From: Cenococcum geophilum 1.58
Lineage: Eukaryota > Ascomycota > Dothideomycetes > Gloniales > Gloniaceae
Direction: 5' to 3'
Length of the DNA stretch: 64,000 nucleotides
Assembly: GCA_001692895.1 (NCBI GenBank)
Contig: KV748258.1
Location: 558,001 to 622,000, forward strand
Position numbers and translations under genes: made by a program. Within the stretch, counting starts at the first letter, position 1, and each line of letters starts with the position of its first letter. This document shows positions 20,080 to 33,373 of the stretch, piece by piece. Under the pieces are notes generated by a model. It was not told the DNA's origin and made no database searches. It worked only from the letters and a program-made list of their open reading frames with translations.

Positions 20080-23000
20080 CTTAATTATATGGATATCCTC
20101 TCCCCGAAATGGGCTGTATGCTATTGGCCCTAAGTACCTTAAGTTACAGAATTTATAACTTAATCCCTGTCGGCACAGCTATAAATAGCTATAGGACTAT
20201 ACTAAGAACCGCCTAGCCATAGATTATACGGGTTATAGCTACTATAAGCTACGGACACGTTAGGCAGTGTTATATTACAGCGTTATAATAAAGGCAAAGC
20301 TAGACGCTAAAGTGGGTCCTTAGCGAAACAACTATAGGTTAATGCTAATTACTTAGCTTAGTTAAAGCTGCGCCGCTAAAAGCTGGAAGCCTTTACCCTC
20401 CTTAGCGCCTTCTCCACCTAGACTTAGATCTTACTTTTGCCTAATAATTAGAGGATTAAATTACAATCGGATAAGCCGCTGGGCTTTAGTCTGATTTAGT
20501 CCCCTATTTAGCTGAGGAGGTATAGATTATATGGAAATATTCCTTATATAGACCTAAGACTTATAAGGCGGAATCTAGAGGTAAACGGCCTATCTAGTAG
20601 CACAGCCTGGCGTCTAGTAGAGTTAGCGTTATAATCTTACTCTTAGCTAATAAATACTAGAGGAAAATTTGCGTATTTAATCTCCTAACGGAGACGGACT
20701 TTATACGGTAGCTACATCAGCTAAAAGGGCGCAGTAAGATGGATACGGGTGTAATCGCCTAATCTACTCGCGCTATCTACCCCCTTATATCGTTTATAAC
20801 ATCCAGTTATAGGAAAGGGTAAAAGCGAGGCTTTTGCGTATATTTAGGAGGTTAAGGAGCGGCTGTAAGCTCCGCACTATAACTAAGAATCCTAGGAAGA
20901 GATCCAAGGATGCCCTCATTACTTAGAGTGTCTTTTAATACTTACAACAAAATCGCGGCACGCCCCCTACTTGTCCAACCCTAGGAACTATAGTCTCGCA
21001 AAGGATCTAGCACGGAAGATCTAGTTTGCTAGTATAATCGGGTTAGAAAACGGACACATTAGCGCTAGCCCTAACTCTAAGGAATAAGGGCAGAAGAGGT
21101 ACTTCGCCACTAACCTCCTTAATAAGGAGGCTTGGTGCGATGCTTCTGTCAGAGGCTGAATGTGCCAGCTTAGTTAGTTGGGTCTCGATCGCAGTTTCCT
21201 AATAGGCGTTAATCTTATAATAGATTTTAAGCCCGTATAAACCTTTATATGTTACAAACGGTAATTACTAATAGAGCGTAGATTACACGTTTTAATTCGC
21301 TATTAAGCTAGTAGGGTTATTTTAGTATAGATGCTGCGGATATAAGCTAGTAGCAAAGAGGGGACTGGCTTAGACTTAAAAGCCTAGCGTGACCCGTCCT
21401 TTAGAGCTATTAGAAAGATATAAGGTAATAACAACTCTAATAACAATGGCGGCAGCAACTATAGCATCTTCTTAACCCCTTCGTTTTTATTCAGAAATTT
21501 TACTTAATAATATTAATTTCTATACTACACCCCCTGAAAAACTGAAGGCTTTTTAGCATTATGCGATTATAGCTTCTAAGGCAAATATAAGTAATATACC
21601 TAAAAAGAGGAGGATAAAAAAGGGGAGAGTACCTCGCTTCCCTCTAAGAGATAATCCTATGAAATATTTAGGCTAGTTACGCTTAGGCAAGTTATTCTAT
21701 ATTACCTTTTTTAAACAATCCACCTAATAAGGCACCCGCAGATCCTAAAGCTTTTAATAAGTATAAAGATATTTACGAGAATGAAAGTAATAGCCAAGAC
21801 GCTAGAGGAAGCAATTAAGGTAATTTAGCAATTATCCCCTCCCTCTTTTCCTAATAACTATAAATATATCTAACGGCTAGCAGTAAATCTAATATTTATT
21901 AAAGATAATATAGCTAACCTAGACTTGGAACCTAAAGCCAAAGGCAATAGAGCCGGTAATACTGGCAATAAAGCTAATAAAGCCGGCGATTAACTAGCAT
22001 CTTATAAGTTAGGTATGCACTTCCCCCCTATATAACGGCCTTACTTAACAATTATTAGGTAACGGAAATGACCGTAGCGATAAGGACAGCGAGGATAAGG
22101 AGCTACCTTCTTTAGAGGAGCTAGAAGATCTCTTTAGCGCATCTGCGTATAACCATCTTAATCCCACAGTAGAAGATATTAATGAAATGGATAGCCTAGC
22201 TAAGGGAATTAATATTATAGCTGTTTCTTAGGCTATATAGAAGTTAGAGACCCATGTGGTGACTAACTAATACTTAATAGCCAATAATGCGGATAATATT
22301 AGTAAGTTACGGATATTAAAAATATTATTACTATAACCTAATAACCATAATATATAGACAATCCGCTTATTAAAAAGGAGGGTAATTATAAAAAAGAAAG
22401 TACGGGAGGCGAATTATCCTTAATACTAAAGAAGCGGAAGCTTAATCAGCTTAAGCGGGACGGCGTTATTAATTATAATTCTAATAACTTTACTAAAGAT
22501 AATAGCGGGGGTAGTAAGGGCGGCAAGGGTAGTAATAGTCCACGTCCCTAGAAGCAACAAAGGCTACCTACCTTTTGTAAAGACTTGCCTTCTAGTCCTC
22601 CTATCCCTATCCTTAACCTTAACTCTTAATACCCGCAAGTTAACTAGTAAGTAGTATCCACTCCGCGGCCCGCCAGCCCTTCGCTTTAAGAGTCTACCCT
22701 TCTTTATAGCATTAAACCACTGTATAATAAGGCTAGCAGTTATATTCATAATAAGGATAAGGATAGTAACAGCGATGGCGTCGCCAACAACTAGAGCGAC
22801 GTTTTAAACCTAGAGCCTACTATAAAGCGCCGTACCCGGGCTAAAAAAGACAAAATCAATAAAATAAACTTAGGTAATAAATGGGAGATTAACGATATTC
22901 TAGGGGAAAGAATAACTAAGTCAGGGCGCGAATATAAGGTGGCTTAGAAGCCCACCTAGGTTTATAAGGGCGGGCTTTTAAATTCTAAAGATGCCCTTAA

Positions 23001-23110
23001 GTCTTACTAAAGACGCGTCCGGTATGCTAAGGTTGGATTACTATAGGTGTACTCTACGAAAGTAAAGGGTAGAGCTGCCGTGCGTAAGGGATGGAGGTGA
23101 TAGTTTAGGA
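20080..23110 (+). pseudogene. Unidentified long protein with chromodomain-like C-terminus
   Basis: From about 20080 one plus-strand frame stays plausible for long stretches if TAA/TAG are read as former Gln/Trp. Examples are EAECASLVSWVSIAVS near 21150 and PLYVTNGNYQQ-like and FQYRCCGYKLVAKRGLAQT segments near 21235-21380. There is an acidic stretch (DKDSEDKELPSLEELEDLFS) near 22085. The C-terminal end (about 22850-23100) reads KWEINDILGERITKSGREYK, then a K-P-T-V motif, and ends at TGA. This resembles the chromodomain-like module of some fungal proteins (W-E-I-x-x-I-L, SGREYxVxWKPTW). Frame changes occur, so introns or indels are present. I do not recognise the body; a transposon protein is possible. 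Confidence 0.45.
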
Positions 23111-26100
23111 TATCCTCGTTCTTAAATAGTGGTGCTCTTTTTGGCTTGAAGGTCTATTTCTAGTTCAGTATTCTTATCCTTGGCGCATTTAGTAGGAGTA
23201 TCTTATAATTTCCAGTCTAATAGATTTAAATTCTTTATACGCTCCACACAACATACGGCGGTAAAACTCTAATTACCGCCCCGCGCAAGCCATATTCTCG
23301 CTTAGCTAGTTACGTTATACCACGTTTCTACAGTCTTAATACTACTCTAATTAAGAACACTTCGGCATCCCAACTTATCTCCCCTAGCGGCTTGCACGGA
23401 TCACTTTATATCCTACCTTTTACTTATCCCACGTCACTAGTGCGCCTAAAAACAACTACTATAAGCCCTACTAAAGGACTAATGAAATGTACCTCTTAGC
23501 CCAAGAGAATTCTAACTAATTTCCAACCAATTTCCACTTAAATCCTCCCTCAAATCCTCCACTTAAATCCCTCCTCTACTATCCAACTTAGAATCTTTTC
23601 GGGATAACCTCCTTCTCTCCTTAACAAACCTAACACTATAGCATTAATTTAGGCATCGTAACAAAATTAGCACTAACTATTACTAATTAATAGCGCTATA
23701 ACTAAACTCTTTATAACCGCTAAGATGATTAAACTCCGGAAAGGCGTAAAGCCTTATAAGCGTAAATATATCTAAGAAGCCTTTAATATACTTATAAAGT
23801 TAGTAGAGCCTCCTAGCTTAAAAACGGGCGAGAGGCGGGAGAGCTACCAGCATTTTCTAAGGAGGATTAACAATGATTATGGTCCTCAAATGGTGATAAT
23901 TAGTGCTGTTAGGCTCGGGTAATTAACCATTGTAAGTATAAGGGAGCATAATAGACTCCGCCTCCCTTTGGAGATTAAGGAAAATAAAAAAGCCTTAGAA
24001 TCCCTAATTCTTTAAACGTTAGCAGAGGAATATACCACAAAAGGTTAAAAAGTCCCGCTTTAATAACACCTAATAGCTAACTAAACTAGTTCTATCAAGC
24101 ATGCACGGTACTACAGAAAACTAAACAGCTATTGCTATGCGGGCGTCTTAACAGACCGCGGATACTTTACTGCTATAGCCTACGAAATCGGATCGGTTAG
24201 CCGCGCCAAAGCTAAGCTCTCCAGACACACGCGAGCAACCTCACACTAAGTATTTAGAGGCCTCCAATCCTATACCTCTATTAGGCGTCACTAAATCTAA
24301 GGAAGGATATAAAGAATAATAGCTTTAGGGCGAGCAGTTAAGTATATAAGATATTCCTTATCGGGTAAATATTTGCTACTAACTAATATTTGCCTTAAAC
24401 TTATTTTCTAGGCGGGTCTTCTAGCTAACATTATAAGACGTTTAAGCTATTATTATGTCTAACTAAGTTTGGGGTAAAGTGCGGTTAACGGAACTATACT
24501 AAAACCACTCGTTCCTATTTATAACGATAGCTATCTTAAAGGCAATATGCGACTACTTTAGTAAATAACGTTACCGTCTTATATAAGGTATCCATATGCG
24601 AATGTGGAATTAGCCTATTTCTTTACGGCATATTTAATTTTAATGGCCCTAAGGGAACGGTAGTACCATCCGGCTTCCTACAATAATATTACCAATCTGT
24701 TACCATTCTTACTATCTTCTATCCCAACTATGCCAATAAAAACATTTCCTTATTTATTATCCGATTTCTAATAGATGTTAAGAGAGCCACCGACGCTAGA
24801 GATATCAATAACAACAGCTATAGTGTTTTTAGGTGGGGAGGTCTAATATATGGTTTCGGTAGAGGGGCCAGACTCAATTTGGCACTCGTCGCAATTTAGC
24901 TACTTAAAAATTAGTCTATAATACAATTATTCCTAACTAGACTACAAAGAGAAACCTGCCTCTGTCTTACATATTTCTATAAGTTCGCTATCCGTTAAAG
25001 ACTTCAATGCCTTAATTGTACGCACTATATCCTAGTTAGTAATGCGCTCTACACTTCCCAGTTAGCTAAAAGTAATTAAGTGCCCCTGGGGATATCACAG
25101 CGCGAAAGTTAGAGATGTGGCCGAATATCCAAAATACAGAAGGTAAGGATATTTAAGAAGTTTGGATCTCGCGCGAGAATAAAAGCTCTATAGATGTAAG
25201 TATATAAAATGTCGTAAATTTTCTATAGCCCCGATATGCTCCAAATTCGCCAGATAGTATATAGCTGCGTCCGCGACTACGCCTAGATTTACTAGCCCTT
25301 GGTACTATCCTACAAAGGGATATATATATTGTGTTAGTAAAAATTATAGCAGTGCTGCCCAATAACTAGTAAGATTGCCTTACGCCCGCCCGATTACGGC
25401 ATAGTGGGGTATTGGCTTATATATATATGACATAGAAAGTTACCTACCTAAACTAAGTACGGTTACTAAGCCACACTCTAGGCATGTAAGACTCCGCCTA
25501 TTAGTTAGGCACTTATTAGAAGGGAGAGTACGATTTAAATACGCATATATAAGTAAAAAAGAGAATTAACCGCTTCGCTCTCCTTAAGAAATAGTTTCCT
25601 AAATACAGTCGCTTATAAAACTAGCTTTACCTCCAACTACGCAGCTAAGATTTTAGCCCGCCTTGCTTAGGAGTTACTTTACCTAACTAAGTTAAGCAAA
25701 TGCTCTTACCCTTATATAATTACTCTATTAGTTATAGGGCCTGCTGTTAGTACTAATAGTTAGGGGTTAGTTTTAGCACTTAGGCGTTCCGCCCACTAAA
25801 ATAGAATACCTAAATTAGTAAGGGGCAGGTTTTGGCCGCTTTTTAAAGGAGGGTTTTCCGGCTACAAAAAACAAGTATTTAAAGTAATGATGTCACGGCA
25901 TACCTGGCAATAATGCCCCTTTAAATGAATTGAACAAAAGTTATATTACGCATTCAGCTATAATAGGGGGGATGATCTATTAAGCACCGCTATGCCATTA
26001 CTAAGTCACATTTAGGTCAAGGCCTGCAGTATATCCAAATTCTATGTCTTAATGTCTCCTATTCTTCCTATAATATTTTCTCAGTAAATATCTCTTAGTA

Positions 26101-27429
26101 GGTCTCACCCTAATCGAGGTTAAGTAGCATCTCCTTTAAACATTAAACTTTCTCTGGATCATTATAAGCGTTACAGTAATTAATAAGGTTTTAGAGAGCC
26201 TTATCTTCTTTGTTGTCCGTTATTAACCTATAGTCTTTAAAATAAGAGTGAATAATATCGCGTTATCTCTCGAATTCCTTCTTCCAGTCGTCGCTGATTT
26301 CACTCTATTTTAGCGTTAAAAGCTAGATTAGTTGCAATATATAAAGCTACAAAAACTTATATATAAAGGCTAGTAATTATTCTATATATTACACACGGAA
26401 TACATTGCTGGGGATATAATTCCGCAGATGTTAGAAACGCTAGGGGAGTGTTCTTAGAGCTAAGTGTATGACTGTCTTCGATTAACCGTATGCCGTATCC
26501 TTAACCTTAACTCGGACAAATTAAAAGACTAAAAATGTTAAAGAGCGAAGAGATTCGTGCGAAAGTATGCGTAGGTCTAAAATTGGAGGCTTTAAATAAC
26601 CTAGAAAATAAGAATAGAACGCTAATTGCCTGCAAAAAAATTCATTAGCGGGCTATTGTAGGCATAAAGGCGTTCGGATAGCTGAGCTAGTAAGTACTGG
26701 AGTGCTAGGGAGATAAATCGGCCGCTCGTTTAATGCTTTTTTAGTAGGGATTTAGCTAGAGGTATAGAGAGGTGGTAATTGCATTATATATGCACATGCA
26801 CGGCCATCTATTATACTCCGCCTCACCTTTAGCATTTAGGAACCGTTAGAGAACTATTAAAAAACCATTAGAAAACTACCGGAATGATATTAAAATTAAG
26901 TTGGAAGGCCATTAGCAGTTAAAGCGACTACTTAAACCCGTCTCCTTGTAACGGCGCCTTATATTAATTATGCCTTCTATAATTAGATTAGGCGATGTCT
27001 TTTTTTTAAGCTTACTCTAGTGCTGGAGCTGAGATCCCATATGCAAGCCAATAAGCACATATACTATAGCTTCATTCACTACAACGGAGACGATATTAAC
27101 GTATATTAACTAAAGCCTACTAGAATTAATTAGGGAAGGTAGCCTATTACCAGAAGAGAGGTGTAGATACACCCGTGGCACAGTTTATATCATATAAGAA
27201 AATGGCGGATCTAGCCCAAAAAACGATACTATTTAGCTCCTCTTTTCACTTAGCTCTTTCTTTAGATTAGTATTACGTTACTAAAGCTTTATAGAGCAAT
27301 AATGCTAGTCATATCCAAGCCCGTTACGCCAGCGCCTTTACTACCTTATAATAGCATAAATACCCCCCCTAATAGCCTAAGCCGAACGCATCTGTATTAT
27401 AAGCAGTTAGCGCAGCATACAATTGAAAT
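23111..27429. other. Decayed DNA, no gene assigned
   Basis: Several frames look like degraded coding sequence but match no family I know. On plus, MIKLRKGVKPYKRKY begins at about 23729, and a long frame around 24060-25000 holds ECGISLFLYGIFNFNGPKG and FRWGGLIYGFGRGARLNLAL. On minus, about 26330-26080 reads KWSEISDDWKKEFER and LINYCNAYNDPEKV. Stops are TAG/TAA at likely Gln/Trp sites. The minus frame 25362-25153 is probably a shadow. Confidence 0.35.
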
Positions 27430-29735
27430 GTTTATAGCTATGTTAAAGATAGTCTAAGCGACTTAACCTTCTCCACCTCCTCTACCTCCCTTACCTTTCC
27501 CTATAAGTTTAGGGGTTAAAGAGATACCCAAAGTAAGGGGTTCTAAGGTTAAAGTTAAGGTGTTAAATAAGATATATGCTCACGAAATCCTTAAAATATA
27601 CTTGGAAATACACTAATATAGCGTCTGCTACAGCTAGGATAAACAAAGCTGCTAGTATAAGACTATAGAGACTTCGCCGGATATGTTAAATAAGCGTAAT
27701 ATATATAATTAGTATATTTATGTCCTTTGGAAGAAATTTAGTCTGTCTCTTAGGTGCCCTTAAATATATTAACTTAGATGCTAACTTTTAAGCTAGGAAA
27801 GGATAAGAAAGACTGCAGTACGTACCTAGGCATAAATTTAGGAGAAGTAAGAGACGCCTTATAGGTGGTGCTAAACGGCGTATAAGCCATCACCCTTCGG
27901 GAAGACAAGCCTATAGTAAGTAGACCTTTTAACAGATGTAGCTTATTCTAATTTAACTTCTAAATTCCTACAAACCTTATGTTTAATTTCTTACCCCAGT
28001 TAAAAACATACCAGGAGAGTCTTTCTCCCGACTTAATCGGCGCTAAGCACCTTTAGGGGTTACTAAGATTCCTTAAAGACCATTTCGCGCCTATAACTAA
28101 TAGTCTTCTACCGCTTCTGGACCATAGCGAAATTAATTTCGATCTTTTTTAGGCCTTATTTAAACCAAATACGCACATCCTTACGATTTGCGAAGGCTCG
28201 GATCAACCAAGATGCCTTATATATAATTTAGGCAACTTTAAAACCTCACTTTTTAGTAAAAAGAGCTTCAAACTTAACTGTCACTATTTCGGCTACAACG
28301 GGAAGGCGTTTAGCGAGGTAAAAACCACCCTCTCTATTCCGGAATTCCATTTAACTATAAAAATTACGTCTCTTAAGGTATTTCCGCTAGAGCGTCATAA
28401 GAGACAAGCCGAGATAAAGCAGGTTCTTATTAGCAATAGCCGGAAGTTCGTGTCTTTAAGAGGCATTAACCACTGTAAATATAAAGGGATCGCGTTTTTC
28501 TAGACCAAGGATGGCCTGTCGAGATTTTCTACAAGCGGCCGCATTATAGTGGACGCAATAGCATTTTATTGTCAGAATCCTAACTATGGCAAGCAGCTAA
28601 TCGCTATAGATGCGTATAAAATGAACGTGATCGATTAAGGGACCAATTGGTAAGGGGACGTGAAAAATCAGGGTTTAGTTCCTAAGGAGATAGAAGATAA
28701 TAAGTACCTAATCTGTCCACTAACAGCCCTAGCCTTTAGTTTGGCAGACAAAAAATGGGGTTAGGCTTTCTATATACTTTTTCTAGAGCTAGCGAATTAT
28801 ATATACTAATATAAGCACTAATAGGTAAATTTGCTATCGCTAATATCAAGGACATTAAATGGAATGCCTTAGCATTTAAGTCACTTACAATTAAGGAGGA
28901 TAAGAAAATGGTGCTTTAAGGACTTATAAAGAGCTACCAGTCTAGGTCTAGGAAATTAAAGTTTAATAATATAATTAAAGGGAAGGGGAAAGGCCTAGTT
29001 TTCTTACTATAGTAAGTTTTCTGGCAAGGCATTGGCTGTTTTAAAGGCTAACTATTTTAGTGGCCCACCTAGGGTAGGAAAGACATTAACAGCTAAAGCA
29101 CTTGCCGAATCTTAGAGGAGACCCCTCTATATAGTTTGTTCCCCTTTATAAGTATATTTATATACTAGTTTAACCATAACAAGGCTTGTGCGGGAGACCT
29201 TAATACGGATCCAGCCTATTTGGAATAAAACCTAGCTCTAATAGTTAAGAACGTTTACTATTAGAGCGCTGTCCTTCTTCTAGACGAGGCCAATATCTTT
29301 CTTATAGAAAGAACTTTAAATAATGTCCGACGTAATAGCCTAGTATCCGTCTTCCTGCGACAAATGGAGTATTTTTAAGGTATTATGTTTCTTATAACAA
29401 ATAGAATTACCGTATTTAATATAGCTATATAGAGCAGAATATATCTTACACTTAGATATAATAAGCTAAAGAGACTGGCAAGAGAGTAGGTATAGAAGAC
29501 CTTCCTAAAGCAAGCCAATACTGCTGCTAATATCTCTAAAAAAGATATAGAGCGGCTTTTAGACCATTAATTAAACGGAAGATAGGTAAGGCAATATTTA
29601 AGTAAGAGTTTTAAGGCTAGTGCTAACATATTACGTTAGATTAAGAACACTATACGAATTGGTTACGGCTTGGCTGAAAGTAAGGGGGAGAAACTTATAT
29701 ATAAGCATTTAAGAATGGCGCTTACGTTAAACTAA
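27430..29735 (+). pseudogene. AAA-family ATPase (fungal DUF7025-AAA type), RIP-inactivated
   Basis: The C-terminal AAA module is clear. Walker A is GPPRVGKTLTAKA (about 29064-29102; relatives have GPPGVGKTLTAEA), followed by RRPLYIVCS. Walker B is AVLLLDEANIFLIERT (about 29270-29317, after a frame change). Sensor and second-region motifs are I*SRIYLTLRYNK (relatives have QSRIHLTLRY), then KTFLKQANTAANISKKDIERLL and ANILR*IKNTIRIGYGLAE, ending KHLRMALTLN at a TAA (29733-29735). The N-terminal half (about 28140-28760) holds DUF7025-like sequence such as FKPNTHILTICEGSDQPRC. Family members are cytosolic ATPases of mostly unknown substrate, common and expanded in Pezizomycotina. At least ten stops, mostly at Gln/Trp, plus frame changes inactivate it. 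The start is uncertain. Confidence 0.85.
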
Positions 29736-29929
29736 AATTTTAAAAGTGACTTTAAAGGCGCTGGATTAGTTAAGAATTTAAACTTATATACGTAGATTCG
29801 CTTATATATATATAGTATTAAACACGTCTTGTGGATCTTATAGCTAGTAGCATTATTACTTATTGCTTTCTCGAAATTACTTACTTACTCTTATAACAAC
29901 AAGGCTATGCAGTAGGCTATGGCGTGGGC

Positions 29930-30690
29930 AAATTGCTCGCGGATCCAGAAATAGGAGAACGGAAGCTGTAGGGCATTGGTTCCCGTAGGGAAGTAAAAGA
30001 TATAAGCGTTAGTTCCCGTAAGGAATTAAAAGCTATAAGGCGATAAAGAAAGCGGGTATTAATCCCCGCAGAGAACTATAAGCTATAGGAGATTAGTTTC
30101 CGTAGGGGAGTAGAAGAAATCGCTATTAGTTCCTATAGGGGAGTAAAAGCCGTACGGGGAGTAGGAGCTATAAGGTATGGTTCTTATAAGGTAGTAGAAG
30201 ATACGGTTACTATATATAGAAATGGAATTTATAGGGGATTTGTTCTGTAGGGGAGTGGAAGACGTAGCTAATAGTATCTATAGATCTAGGAACAGGAGAA
30301 CAGAAGCCGTAGGGGATTGGTTCCCGTACGGGAGAGGAAAACGTGGCTGTAGGCTTCCGTAGGGGAGTAAAAGCTGTATAGGAATGCAAGCCGTAGGGGA
30401 TTGGTTTCTATAGGGCGGTGGAATATATGGGCATTGGCACCTATAGGGGATTCGTTACCGTAGGGGATTTATTACTGTGGGGGATTTGTTGCCGTAGGGG
30501 GTTCGTTACTGTAGGGGATTTATTGCCGTAAGGGATTTGTTAGAGTAGGGGACCAGATCCTATAGGGGATTTATTAGGGTAGGGGACTAGTTCCTATAGG
30601 GCGGTAAAATATATAGGTATTAGCTTTTATAGGGAATTTGTTTAAGTATGGGACTTGTTTAAGTAGGGGATTAGTTAAAGTAGGGGATTA
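29930..30690. repeat. Degenerate G-rich minisatellite (GTAGGGGATT-like)
   Basis: Irregular tandem units combine CGTAGGGGATTGGTTCC and CGTAGGGGAGTAGAAGC-like blocks. In the right half they reduce to GTAGGGGATTTGTT(G/A)CC, about 20 bp. It lies just after the ATPase pseudogene. Confidence 0.8.
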
Positions 30691-30939
30691 ATTCTTTTAC
30701 GGCCTCTATTTAGGCGGCATAAGGCGGCTTCTGATAGGCTAGGGAGTGGATTACATATTTAGTGGAAACATAAAGCCTATATAGGATAGTAGGGTGTAGG
30801 GACCTGATAATCTGGCGGAAGATTAGGTTATCCGCTTTCCTAGGTTTATTTAGCCTAGGTAACTCGCCCTCCGCTATTTTATATGCGTTTCGACTAAGGC
30901 TACTACCTAGCCTTAGCCGCCCAAATCTCTGCAAAACTT

Positions 30940-33373
30940 TAACTCGTGTGGTAGAAGAGCATAGGACAATGAAATATTATTCTATCTACTCTGCTAACAC
31001 CTTTAGATCCTTTTATGCTTACTAAAGAATCTCTTTTATCTAAAAATAAAGCCCCCTATCTTCCTTCTCCCACCTCCCATCTATTGGGAAAACTACCTTC
31101 CGCAGCCTATTAGCCCACGGCTTTAGCGGTTAGTAGTAGGGTATAAATGCCTCGGCTATACGGTTAAGAAAATGGCCTTCTCTACTTACTAGCCCCGATT
31201 TCAACTCAGCTAGCTTTATAGTATTCTTATAGTTCTAATACTTAAACTTAGTTAGACCGATATCTTTACCTAGCCCGTTATAGTATACGCATATCCAAAA
31301 AAGCACCTAGAAGAACAACTCCAGATTATGCCTAAAGGAGTATTTCTCGCTAAAAAGCACTCCAATTGCTATAAACACTCTTATATCGGTCTTACCCCGC
31401 GCTCCTAAAGGCCCCTCCCGTTGCTCTTTAATCGCAAGATTAAAGTCGATTAAGAATGCCGGCTAAGAAGGATTATTATCTTCCTTGTTTATTATAAGGT
31501 TGCCTATTAAAATATTACATTAGATAATACCGGCCTGCATATATAAAGACTTGTATCCTTTAATACCACCCTCTAATGCAGTAAGCATTGCAGCCTAAAA
31601 GCTTGTCTTGTAAAGAGGCTTCCTATAGTTACTAGTAATAACGTATTAATATACGCGATTCTGTATAATAGGGCGCTTAGTTAGAGAGGTTAAACACAGG
31701 CGCTTGCCGGGCGGTAATGGGGCGCTATAGCTGGAAGACCTCTTTCTGCTAGAACTTTGACCTTTTCTTATACTGCCTTGCACTCCAGCCAGTCTTAAAG
31801 GCATTATTAAGCCCTCTGGCTTATAGTTTGTCGCTCTTATAATATCCAGCTCCTTACGGATATTAAAGATATTATTATCTTGCCCACCTACGCGAATTAT
31901 CTTATGGTGATAGTACCTTGCCACGTTGACCACTCCCTTCTCCAATATCTTACGCAGCAGTTTGCCTTCTTTCTCGCGCTCTAGGTACTGCTACGAGTCT
32001 TTAATAACGAGGGGTTTCTTAGAGGTGTCCCCCTTATAGTGTCCTTCCTAGCAAGTTGTTGCTTAACCCGTAACGCAGCGTGCCCGCTTAATAACTTTAT
32101 TAAGGATAAGACGCTTAGTCTGGCCGTTGCGTACAATTTTGATATACCGTTTGCCGTCTAATGTTAGAATAGTAGGATCAAACCCAAGCTGCTCCTTATT
32201 CATCTAGAGAAATCCTAACATTGCTAAGGTAAATTGTAGTCCATCTTTATTAATATTAAATAGTAAAGATGCGATGCCTTCTACCTGGTTATACTCCTAT
32301 AATTGTATAATAGATCTATAAAGGGTAAAGCCTAAGACAAAGCAACGAGTATCCTGAGCGGCGAAGACTTCTCTTATATACTTCCCTAAATCAAACTATG
32401 CCTGTGAAGGTATATTAGTGTTTAGATTACTCTTTAGCTCTCCTAGCATAAGTATATACGACTAATAGCATTAAGAGCTTTCGCTAGCCATTAGATTATC
32501 TATAAAACCGATATCTAGCTTTCGCTTCGCTGTAGACCCTTATAAGGGTTGCTTAGTATATACGACGAGCTTTTATTATGTCTTTAGGGCGGACCTATAC
32601 TCCTTAGTAAAGCCCAAAAATAATCTAATTAAGTTATTAAACTACTCTAGGACATTATCTTGCTCTGCGCTTTTAGGCCAGTCACACCAGCCGCCCTTCT
32701 CGGCGTATAGTGGATTGTCCCCTTCCTTACATTTCTTAAAAACGACGGCGCTTGCCTCTTTAAGACCTTTTACTCCCCTAAAGAATGCTTTATATAAGCC
32801 AGGAATCCCAACGTAAAAAGGGCCTAGCTCCTCCTTTAGAATATCATCCACGTATTTCCTATGTTTAGACGAGTTAGTAAAGCTACTTATATTACGTAGA
32901 TATGGGGTTTATTAAATATAGAGTGGCAGCGGTTAGGGAGAAGGTGTAGACTCTATTACGGTAGCGTACACCTTCTCCTAGATAATCTCGTCAGGCTTAA
33001 TATAAAGGATTACATTTAGGAAAGGTAGAAACTATTCGATATTAAAGCCGTCCAAATTAACTACTAAATTAAGTCTTAACAGATCACTAAGGAGGTTTTT
33101 GTTACCGCTATTGGACGGCAATAAATGAGAGGTAGGAAGGCTCTGTAGAGCAAGTATTAAATTAAGTAAAATATCTTTTAGTTCTACGAGCATTAGATGA
33201 AGCTTGCACTAGGTAAATTAATAATTACCTTTATTACTTATCTGACGCGATATATTTAAAGAGTTAGAGACACCTAGATCCTTATAAATTAAGTTAAATA
33301 AATCACAAAAACCATTTAGTCCCTCTCCGATGGGTTTTATTTTAATTATATTTAATTTAGAGAGATTCGCCAT
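30940..33373 (-). pseudogene. FunK1-type fungal protein kinase, RIP-inactivated
   Basis: The start ATG at 33373-33371 opens MANLSKLNIIKIKPIGEGLN. Open segments then run through the FunK1 N-terminal region (32851-32642, with EELGPFYVGIPGLYKAFF and KEGDNPLY) and the middle (31945-31646, with EKGVVNVARYYHHKIIRVGG and SSSRKRSSSYSAPLPP). The catalytic core is at about 31540-31220. The subdomain VI aspartate motif reads *CNIL instead of QCDIS, so the catalytic Asp is lost. The metal-binding region reads FLIDFNLAIKEQREGP. Next come KYSFRHNLELFF*VLFWICV (relatives have FW) and the C-lobe, to about 30940. The frame continues in an uncertain tail to about 30710. FunK1 kinases form a large family of unknown substrates in Pezizomycotina and Basidiomycota. 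Nearly all stops are at Trp/Gln. Confidence 0.9.

Noticed and set aside
24060..25400. NACHT/phosphorylase-type NLR gene
   Set aside because: A long decayed plus frame exists, but no P-loop or phosphorylase motif could be read.
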